Source of the DNA: Gammaproteobacteria bacterium
Lineage (GTDB): Bacteria > Pseudomonadota > Gammaproteobacteria > J044
DNA: 6,554 bases
Direction of reading: 5' to 3'
Assembly (NCBI GenBank): GCA_003696465.1
Contig: RFHG01000151.1
Span: 1-6,554, forward strand
Shown: positions 1 through 4,396 of the stretch, piece by piece
How the letters are laid out: each line of letters begins with the position of its first letter
Position numbering within the stretch: the first letter of the stretch is position 1
The notes under the pieces: model-generated
Told to the model about the DNA's origin: nothing
Seen by the model: only the letters and a program-made list of their open reading frames with translations
Databases searched by the model: none
Made by a program: the position numbers and the translations under genes

Positions 1-452
1 TGCCCGTGCTGCGCAAGGACTTCCTGGTTGATCCGTACCAGATCGTCGAGGCGCGGGCCATCGGCGCCGATGCCGTGCTGCTCATCGTGGCCGCACTGTC
101 CGATGCCCAGCTGGCCGAGCTGATGGCACTGGCCCATGAGCTGGGCATGGATGTGCTGGTGGAGGTGCACGATGCCGGGGAGCTGGAGCGGGCCCTGCGC
201 CTGGAATTCCCCCTGCTGGGCATCAACAACCGCAACCTGCGCAGCTTCGAGACCTCGCTCGACACCACCCTGTCACTGCTGCCCCGCATCGGCGACGAAC
301 GGCTGGTGGTGACCGAGAGCGGCATCCTTGCCCCGGAGCACGTGCAACTGATGCGTTCGCAGGGCGTACACGCCTTCCTCGTCGGCGAGGCCTTCATGCG
401 CGCGCCGGATCCGGGTGCGGAGCTGGCGCGCCTGTTCCAGTCGGGAGCCTGA
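1..452 (+). CDS. trpC: Indole-3-glycerol phosphate synthase, C-terminal part (5' end outside window)
   Basis: TrpC closes the ring of 1-(2-carboxyphenylamino)-1-deoxyribulose 5-phosphate to give indole-3-glycerol phosphate, the penultimate stage of tryptophan synthesis, in the cytoplasm. The frame is open at the left edge, beginning at the conserved PVLRKDF strand. About 149 residues are visible, so roughly the first 110 of a usual 260 are missing. Known catalytic residues of this TIM-barrel family are present: the lysine of LRKDF, the glutamate of LVEVHD, the asparagine of GINNRNL, and Glu-Ser in VTESGI. The phosphate-binding end (FLVGEAFMRAPDPG) is intact. The GTG at position 6 is an internal valine, not a start. 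folB follows after 2 bases, so the genes are almost certainly co-transcribed. The identification is secure; which trp genes lie upstream cannot be seen. Confidence 0.96.
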   Translation, partial: PVLRKDFLVDPYQIVEARAIGADAVLLIVAALSDAQLAELMALAHELGMDVLVEVHDAGELERALRLEFPLLGINNRNLRSFETSLDTTLSLLPRIGDERLVVTESGILAPEHVQLMRSQGVHAFLVGEAFMRAPDPGAELARLFQSGA

Positions 453-454
453 AC

Positions 455-811
455 ATGGACATCGTCTACATCCGCGACCTCGAGATCGAGACCGTCATCG
501 GCATCTACGACTGGGAACGGCGCATCCGCCAGACCATTCGCATCGACCTGGAAATGGGCACCGACATCCGCCGCGCCGCGGCCACCGACCATATCGACGA
601 CACCCTCAACTACAAGGCGGTGGCCAAGCGCATCATTGCCTTCGTCGAGGAGAGCCGCTTCGAGCTGGTGGAGACCCTGGCCGAGCGCATCGCCGAGCTG
701 GTGATGCAGGAGTTTGGCGTGCCCTGGCTGCGGCTTACGCTGGGCAAACCCGGCGCCGTGCGCCGCTCGCGCGAGGTCGGCATCGTCATCGAGCGGGGTG
801 CCCGGGTCTGA
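455..811 (+). CDS. folB: Dihydroneopterin aldolase
   Basis: FolB converts 7,8-dihydroneopterin to 6-hydroxymethyl-7,8-dihydropterin and glycolaldehyde in tetrahydrofolate synthesis. The 118-aa length matches the E. coli enzyme (about 120). The start MDIVYIRDLEIETVIGIYDWE is typical of the family. Residues that the family uses for pterin binding and acid-base catalysis are present: Glu21 in YDWE, Tyr53 in LNYKAV and Lys98 in LGKPGAV. The paralogue FolX is less likely, because the spacing and the E/Y/K set fit FolB. The ATG lies 2 bases after the trpC stop and is preceded by GGGAG at 443-447, seven bases upstream, inside the end of trpC. This suggests translational coupling. folK follows directly and uses the product of this enzyme. 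Confidence 0.95.
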   Translation: MDIVYIRDLEIETVIGIYDWERRIRQTIRIDLEMGTDIRRAAATDHIDDTLNYKAVAKRIIAFVEESRFELVETLAERIAELVMQEFGVPWLRLTLGKPGAVRRSREVGIVIERGARV

Positions 812-812
812 G

Positions 813-1304
813 ATGGCCACCATCTGGATCAGCCTGGGCAGCAATATCGAGCCGGAACGGCATCTGCGCAATGCCCTGGGCTGCATGCAGCACCACTTCT
901 ACGATCTGGCCCTGTCTCCGGTGTACGAGACCGAGGCAGTGGGCTTCGAGGGCGATCCATTCCTCAATCTGGTGGCCCGCTGCCGGACCACGCTGGACCC
1001 GGTTGCAGTCGCGGAAGAACTGAAGGCGATCGAGGACCGCAACGAGCGCCTGCGCACCGGGCCCAAGTTCAGCGCCCGGACTCTGGACCTCGACCTGCTG
1101 CTCTACGACGACCAGGTGCTCGACAGCCCTCAGATCCCGCGCGACGAGATCCTGCGCTATGCCTTTGTCCTGCGCCCTCTGGCCGATCTCGACCCGGAGC
1201 TGCACCATCCCCTGACCGGCCGCAGCATGGCCGAACACTGGGCCGAATTCGACGCCAGCGATCAGCCGATGCGGCCGGTGGACCTTGACCTGCTGCAGGA
1301 CTGA
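813..1304 (+). CDS. folK: 6-hydroxymethyl-7,8-dihydropterin pyrophosphokinase (HPPK)
   Basis: FolK transfers pyrophosphate from ATP to 6-hydroxymethyl-7,8-dihydropterin, giving the substrate of dihydropteroate synthase. The 163-aa protein begins with the family strand ISLGSN and carries the signature SARTLDLDLLLYDD; Asp92 and Asp94 correspond to the two Mg-binding aspartates of HPPK. The C-terminal IPRDEILRYAFVLRPLADL matches the conserved IPH...R.FVL.PL block, except that Arg110 stands where E. coli has an ATP-contacting histidine. My recollection is that this is a recurring subfamily variant, not damage. The ATG at 813 is one base after the folB stop. An open frame extends upstream to an ATG at 714, but that would overlap all of the folB end and add non-homologous sequence. 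No clear Shine-Dalgarno precedes 813, so coupling to folB is likely. Confidence 0.93.
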   Translation: MATIWISLGSNIEPERHLRNALGCMQHHFYDLALSPVYETEAVGFEGDPFLNLVARCRTTLDPVAVAEELKAIEDRNERLRTGPKFSARTLDLDLLLYDDQVLDSPQIPRDEILRYAFVLRPLADLDPELHHPLTGRSMAEHWAEFDASDQPMRPVDLDLLQD

Positions 1305-1329
1305 ACCGCCGCCCCCTGGCCGAAAATCG

Positions 1330-1358
1330 CCGAAAAAATTGTACTTTCGGGTAATTTT
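1330..1358 (+). terminator. Weak candidate terminator after folK
   Basis: CCGAAA (1330-1335) pairs with TTTCGG (1345-1350) around a 9-base loop and is followed by the T-rich run ending TAATTTT at 1358. The stem is short and A-rich and the T run is broken, so this may be chance in an AT-rich stretch. No better terminator is visible behind folK. Confidence 0.22.
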
Positions 1359-1393
1359 GCCGTCTTTTCAACGAAATACACCCCGCAAAAAAC

Positions 1394-1421
1394 TTGAACT
1401 CCGTCACAAAGGGGCTAGGTT
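1394..1421 (+). promoter_or_regulatory. Weak sigma70-like promoter candidate upstream of the exported protein gene
   Basis: TTGAAC (1394-1399) resembles a -35 box and TAGGTT (1416-1421) is a poor -10 match at 16-base spacing, within the most AT-rich part of the window. A transcript starting near 1428 would have a short leader ending in GGAGG at 1446-1450, a clean ribosome binding site six bases before the ATG at 1457. The -10 box matches consensus at only three of six positions, so confidence is low. The rest of the 152-base gap (1305-1456) shows nothing else I can name. Confidence 0.28.
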
Positions 1422-1456
1422 CAGGGTGTAACAGGCGGAAACCCCGGAGGTGTCCC

Positions 1457-2014
1457 ATGAACAGGATCAGTCTCATTGGCCTTTGTGCCGCGCTGATCTG
1501 GAGCTTGACTGCCATGGCCGGCGACACCACGGACGAGATCAGGGCGATGTGGCAACGCTACATGCAGGCCGAGCAGGCCTGGCAGCAGACCCTGGAGCAG
1601 CTCGTGGTGGCGCGCCATCCCGAGCTCAAGGAGATCAGCGAACTCAACCGCAAGATGCAGGAGCGCTTCCTCGAGGTGCGCAGGCACCGCTTCGAGTACC
1701 TGCTCAAGCACGATCCCCAGCGCATTACCGTCAGCCAGGACGTCAACGAGTTCTCCAATTTCTACTGGACGAGTCTCGACGACCAGGCCCTCGCCCAGGC
1801 GGATCCCGAGTATGCACGGCTGCTCAGGCAGGCCAAACAGTTGCGCAAGCGCTATGTCTTCAATGCCGACAAGGATGCCTATCGGCGCGCGGTAAAGAAG
1901 ATCAAGTCGGATGATGCCTATGGCCAGGCCCAGCAGCGGCGGCTGGCCGCCCTGAAGCAGGTCTCCAGCGACCTGGGCGACTTCCTTGCCCGGGGGCTGG
2001 TCGCCCGGCGCTGA
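1457..2014 (+). CDS. Unrecognised exported, alpha-helical, charged protein (185 aa)
   Basis: I do not recognise this family. Residues 1-21 form a clear Sec signal peptide: MNR, a hydrophobic core (ISLIGLCAALIWSLTAM), then AMA before Gly22, a standard signal peptidase I site. The mature part, about 164 residues, is rich in Glu, Arg, Lys, Gln and Leu with few breaks. It looks like long helices, possibly coiled coil, at about 25-85, 106-135 and 139-180. An aromatic patch, FSNFYW (99-104), lies between the first two. The mature protein has no cysteine. Cys10 is not in a lipobox, so it is probably a soluble periplasmic protein, not a lipoprotein. GGAGG at 1446-1450 supports the 1457 start over an upstream in-frame ATG at 1394. 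The gene stands alone: its own leader upstream, a strong terminator downstream and a convergent fis operon beyond. Base composition matches its neighbours. A chaperone-like or envelope-stress role is conceivable but not supported. Confidence 0.88.
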   Translation: MNRISLIGLCAALIWSLTAMAGDTTDEIRAMWQRYMQAEQAWQQTLEQLVVARHPELKEISELNRKMQERFLEVRRHRFEYLLKHDPQRITVSQDVNEFSNFYWTSLDDQALAQADPEYARLLRQAKQLRKRYVFNADKDAYRRAVKKIKSDDAYGQAQQRRLAALKQVSSDLGDFLARGLVARR

Positions 2015-2035
2015 GGGTTCGGTAGCAGGTGCAGG

Positions 2036-2076
2036 AGGACGCCGCCCTGAAGATGGGGCAGGGTGGCGTCCTTTTT
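2036..2076 (+). terminator. Rho-independent terminator of the exported protein gene
   Basis: AGGACGCCGCCCTG (2036-2049) and CAGGGTGGCGTCCT (2059-2072) form a 14-bp stem with a single G-U pair and a 9-base loop. A T tract at 2072-2076 follows directly. The stem begins 21 bases after the stop codon at 2014. On the minus strand there is no T tract after the stem, so it should stop plus-strand transcripts only. Confidence 0.93.
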
Positions 2077-2080
2077 GACA

Positions 2081-2140
2081 GGGGCTCTGATCGATTCAGG
2101 CGCCACGGGATGCCGTGTTGCGAATTGATCAGGGCTTTCC
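2081..2140. repeat. Short, internally deleted copy of the palindromic repeat (copy A)
   Basis: Positions 2099-2140 match 2263-2304 at 36 of 42 bases, from GGCGCC through GAATTGATCAGGGCTT, at a spacing of 164 bases. The preceding bases 2081-2098 resemble the left end of copy B (about 11 of 15 over the best stretch). Copy A therefore looks like the same element with roughly 100 bases of its core missing. It begins a few bases after the terminator T tract. Its right end and the left end of copy B form a perfect 10-bp hairpin (2128-2137 with 2146-2155, 8-base loop). Confidence 0.75.
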
Positions 2141-2142
2141 GG

Positions 2143-2304
2143 GGGAAGCCCTGATTCATTCTGCGCGATCAGATTGCGGTGAAAAATCATCCAGTTCAAG
2201 GCGCGGGTCGCACGTAATAGCAGGGCTATTACGAAGAGTCGCAACGCGGAAATGGGTGATTTGGCGCCGCAAGATGGCGTGTTACGAATTGATCAGGGCT
2301 TCCC
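2143..2304. repeat. Full-length 162-bp palindromic, MITE-like element (copy B)
   Basis: Three nested inverted-repeat pairs share one centre near 2223. The terminal pair GGGAAGCCCTGATTCATTC (2143-2161) matches the inverse of 2286-2304 at 17 of 19 bases. A subterminal pair, AAATCATCCA (2184-2193) and TGGGTGATTT (2253-2262), matches at 9 of 10. A perfect central 9-bp pair lies at 2213-2221 and 2225-2233. No protein-coding frame of note lies inside. The structure fits a nonautonomous miniature inverted-repeat element or another interspersed palindromic repeat. No clear target-site duplication is visible. The right end touches the fis stop codon. I infer mobility from structure and the second copy; a genome count would settle it. 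Confidence 0.72.
2213..2233. other. Central perfect hairpin of the repeat
   Basis: CGTAATAGC (2213-2221) and GCTATTACG (2225-2233) are perfect inverted repeats separated by AGG. The AT-rich 9-bp stem sits at the symmetry centre of copy B and would form in either transcript or as a cruciform tip. No T tract follows on either strand, so it is not a standard intrinsic terminator. Confidence 0.85.
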
Positions 2305-2579
2305 TAGATCAACCCGTGCTGGCGCAGTTTCTTGCGCAGCGTTCCGCGATTGAGCCCCAGCGCCTTGGCGGCCCGGCTCTGGTTGCCCTCGCAGTACTCG
2401 AGCACCGTGGCCAGCAGCGGCCGCTCCACCTCCTCCATCACCAGACGATAGAGCTCGTTCGGTTCGTGCCCGTCGAGCTGCTGGAAGTAGCGCTTGAGCG
2501 CGGTTTCCACAGCCGAGGCCAGGGGCTGCTGGCGGCGCTCCCGCAGCGGTGGGGTTTCACTGTCGATCCGTGCACTCAT
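2304..2579 (-). CDS. fis: DNA-binding protein Fis
   Basis: Fis is a dimeric nucleoid-associated protein that bends DNA and regulates rRNA, tRNA and many growth-phase genes, and assists some site-specific recombinases. The 91-aa product carries the family core (PLASAVETALKRYFQQLDGHEPNELYRLVMEEVERPLLATVLEY) and the C-terminal helix-turn-helix GNQSRAAKALGLNRGTLRKKL at about 65-85. The end LRQHGLI is a normal Fis terminus, so the repeat that touches the TAG has not truncated it. I chose the ATG at 2579, which overlaps the dusB stop as ATGA. GAGGA (2593-2589) lies nine bases upstream of it but directly abuts the other in-frame ATG at 2588, leaving no room to initiate there. Fis is translationally coupled to dusB, as in the classic dusB-fis operon. 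purH, often the next gene in related genomes, is absent here. Confidence 0.95.
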   Translation of the reverse strand: MSARIDSETPPLRERRQQPLASAVETALKRYFQQLDGHEPNELYRLVMEEVERPLLATVLEYCEGNQSRAAKALGLNRGTLRKKLRQHGLI

Positions 2580-3580
2580 GCCACGCATTCCTCGGCCGGC
2601 AACAGGGCGTCCAAGGCCTGGCGCAGGACATCGAGCTGGACCTGAGGCGCCTCGATCCGCATCAGCCGTGCACGCCAGTCGCGCGCGGCCGGCCCCATGT
2701 ACGACAGGTACCAGCCTATATGCTTTCGGGCGATGCGTACACCCTGAATCGGGCCGTGGAAGGCGTGCAGCTCGGCGATGTGCCCCAGGATGATTTGTTG
2801 CCGCTCACAGGCGCTCAACGGCAGGGGCGGGGGTAGCCCGCGCAGGGCGGCGGCAAGCGACCGGAACAGCCACGGCCGGCCCTGGGCCGCCCGGCCCACC
2901 ATGATGGCCGCGGCCCCGGTCTGCTCCAGTACGGCCAGTGCCTTGTCCGCGGAATCGATGTCGCCATTGGCAATGACCGGAATACCCACCTGCTGCACGA
3001 CCTCGGCCAGGGTCTCGTACTCGGCCGCGCCGCGATAGCCGTCGGCGCGGGTGCGGCCATGCACGGTGAGCGCACGGATGCCCGCCTCCTCGGCAATGCG
3101 CGCGATGCGCGGGGCATTGCGGTTCCGTGCGTCCCAGCCGGTGCGCATCTTCAGCGTGACCGGAACCTCTACCGCCTCAACCACGGCCTCGAGGATGCGG
3201 GCCACCAGAAGCTCGTCGCGCATCAGGGCCGAGCCGGCCGCGCGATTGCAGACCTTTTTCGCCGGGCAGCCCATGTTGATGTCGATGATCTCGGCGCCGT
3301 GCGCTACATTGAGCCTTGCCGCCTCGGCCATCTGTTCCGGCTCTGTGCCGGCAATCTGCACCGCAATGGGCCCCGGCTCGCCGTGGTGGTCCATGCGGCT
3401 GCGGGTCTTGCGGCTGTGCCACAGGTGCGTCTGGCTGGTGATCATCTCGGACACGGCCAGTCCCGCGCCCATGTGTCGGCACAGGCTGCGATAGGGGCGG
3501 TCGGTGACGCCTGCCATCGGTGCCAGTACCAGTGGCGGGTCGATGCTGTGCGGACCGATGACGAGGGCAGGGCGGCGCAT
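2576..3580 (-). CDS. dusB: tRNA-dihydrouridine synthase B
   Basis: DusB is an FMN- and NADPH-dependent enzyme that reduces uridine to dihydrouridine in the D-loop of tRNA. The 334-aa length is normal. Seen in order: the N-terminal barrel motif VLAPMAGVTDRPYR (18-31); the Dus signature IDINMGCPAKKVCNRAAGSA, with catalytic Cys105; TLKMRTGWD (142-150); VHGRTR (173-178); the FMN-phosphate segments IANGDI (203-208) and MVGRAAQGRPWLF; and the C-terminal helical domain that binds tRNA. Adjacency to fis favours DusB over DusA or DusC. The ATG at 3580 lies 8 bases after the stop of the DUF3426 gene. The intervening bases (CCCCCGCC) contain no Shine-Dalgarno, so re-initiation or coupling is likely. A longer open frame extends upstream to 4048, but it lies inside the DUF3426 gene and shows no Dus homology. 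Confidence 0.96.
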   Translation of the reverse strand: MRRPALVIGPHSIDPPLVLAPMAGVTDRPYRSLCRHMGAGLAVSEMITSQTHLWHSRKTRSRMDHHGEPGPIAVQIAGTEPEQMAEAARLNVAHGAEIIDINMGCPAKKVCNRAAGSALMRDELLVARILEAVVEAVEVPVTLKMRTGWDARNRNAPRIARIAEEAGIRALTVHGRTRADGYRGAAEYETLAEVVQQVGIPVIANGDIDSADKALAVLEQTGAAAIMVGRAAQGRPWLFRSLAAALRGLPPPLPLSACERQQIILGHIAELHAFHGPIQGVRIARKHIGWYLSYMGPAARDWRARLMRIEAPQVQLDVLRQALDALLPAEECVA

Positions 3581-3588
3581 GGCGGGGG

Positions 3589-4335
3589 TCACAGGAAGCG
3601 GAACTCGTAGGCCAGCGCCTCGCTGCCCGGATCGACCACCTCCAGGCGCAGGGCCACGGGCGTGCCGGGCGGCATCAGTCCATCGGCCTGCGCAGGATCC
3701 GGCAGGTACTCGGCGGGGGTAAAGCGGCGCTGGGCCACGGGGTGTCCCTGCTCGTCGGAGAGGGTCAGTTCGACCAGAGGATAGGGCTGCGGAAAGGCTG
3801 CCCTGTTGACCAGGGTGGCCTGGATCATCAGCGCCCCCGGGATGTTGGGGTGGGTGTAGAGCTGGCGATCGACGAGCTCGATGGCCGCGGTGTCGCGCAG
3901 CACCGGCAGGCTGCAGCCCAGGTGATCGCAGAACGCGGTGATGAACGGGCGCAGGGCAGGCGCTTCGCGCATCAGCCGGGCGCGTTCGAACCACAGGACC
4001 TGAAAACCGAAGGCGAGCAGCAGCAGGATCAGGGCCAGCCACTGCCACGGCCGCGTATGGCCGGGGGGCTGCGCAGGCGCCCCGGATGATGCCGCGTGCT
4101 GTTCCAGTTCCAGGGGGGAAGGCGGCGCTGGAGGCTGGGCGGGCGCGTCAGCGGTCTCGGAACCGGTGCCGGCATCGGCCAGTGCACGTTCCTCGTCTTC
4201 CGACAGCACGCGCAGGTTTTCCAGCGCGTTGAACACCACGAAGCACTGCCCGCAGCGCACCCGCGCCTCGGCCGCGGTGAGTTGGCTGGTGGCGATGCGG
4301 AATAGCGTCTGGCAGTGAGGGCATTCGACGTACAT
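3589..4335 (-). CDS. Zinc-ribbon and DUF3426 membrane protein
   Basis: The 248-aa protein begins with an MJ0042-type zinc ribbon: CPHC (5-8) and CGQC (28-31) are the four presumed zinc ligands, spaced as in the family. A Pro/Ala/Glu-rich linker (about 37-95) leads to one transmembrane helix at about 97-116 (WQWLALILLLLAFGFQVLWF). A C-terminal DUF3426 domain follows, probably periplasmic, with beta-rich segments such as ALMIQATLVNRAAFPQPYPLVELTLSD. The biochemical role is unknown. The family commonly precedes dusB-fis, often behind prmA, which is not present here. Two ATGs are possible, 4341 (MSMYVE) and 4335 (MYVE). I chose 4335 because family members usually start two or three residues before the first CPxC, and because the upstream promoter predicts transcription starting exactly at 4335. 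Neither ATG has a Shine-Dalgarno. The gene heads the operon with dusB and fis. Confidence 0.88.
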   Translation of the reverse strand: MYVECPHCQTLFRIATSQLTAAEARVRCGQCFVVFNALENLRVLSEDEERALADAGTGSETADAPAQPPAPPSPLELEQHAASSGAPAQPPGHTRPWQWLALILLLLAFGFQVLWFERARLMREAPALRPFITAFCDHLGCSLPVLRDTAAIELVDRQLYTHPNIPGALMIQATLVNRAAFPQPYPLVELTLSDEQGHPVAQRRFTPAEYLPDPAQADGLMPPGTPVALRLEVVDPGSEALAYEFRFL

Positions 4336-4341
4336 GGACAT

Positions 4342-4370
4342 AGTATCAATGCGGGTTCGTGGCCTGACAA
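4342..4370 (-). promoter_or_regulatory. Promoter of the DUF3426-dusB-fis operon
   Basis: On the minus strand TTGTCA (4370-4365, five of six to consensus) and GATACT (4347-4342, four of six) are separated by exactly 17 bases. The expected start point, seven bases past the -10 box, is the A of the ATG at 4335. The operon mRNA would then be leaderless, which agrees with the lack of a Shine-Dalgarno. Confidence 0.55.
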
Positions 4371-4391
4371 GCGTCGCCGTGCGAGAATAAG
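4364..4391 (+). promoter_or_regulatory. Candidate promoter of the diguanylate cyclase gene
   Basis: CTGACA (4364-4369, five of six to the -35 consensus) and AATAAG (4386-4391, four of six to the -10 consensus) are spaced by 16 bases. The -35 box overlaps the -35 box of the divergent promoter on the opposite strand by five base pairs. The predicted start would fall at the ATG itself, yet AAGGA (4389-4393) lies just upstream like a short-spaced ribosome site. The two readings conflict, so confidence is low. Confidence 0.28.
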
Positions 4392-4396
4392 GATAA

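Noticed and set aside
714..812. Longer folK start at 714
   Set aside because: It would overlap the end of folB by nearly 100 bases and places non-homologous sequence before the conserved N-terminal strand.
786..1238. Minus-strand open frame opposite folK
   Set aside because: Antisense shadow of a clear HPPK gene with low-complexity composition and no recognisable motif.
1411..1456. Possible riboswitch in the leader of the exported protein gene
   Set aside because: The leader is short, and I could not match it to any known aptamer core or build a stable alternative structure with the ribosome site.
1457..1519. Lipoprotein signal in the exported protein
   Set aside because: The only cysteine, residue 10, is preceded by Ile-Gly-Leu, which does not make a lipobox, and AMA before Gly22 fits signal peptidase I.
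2081..2304. CRISPR array or integron attC sites
   Set aside because: There are only two unequal copies, no regular spacers, no cas or integrase genes, and the symmetry is that of a single long palindrome, not of attC core boxes.
3581..4048. N-terminal extension of dusB to an ATG at 4048
   Set aside because: The added residues are Pro/Ala/Arg-rich out-of-frame reading of the DUF3426 gene; homology to Dus begins just after 3580.
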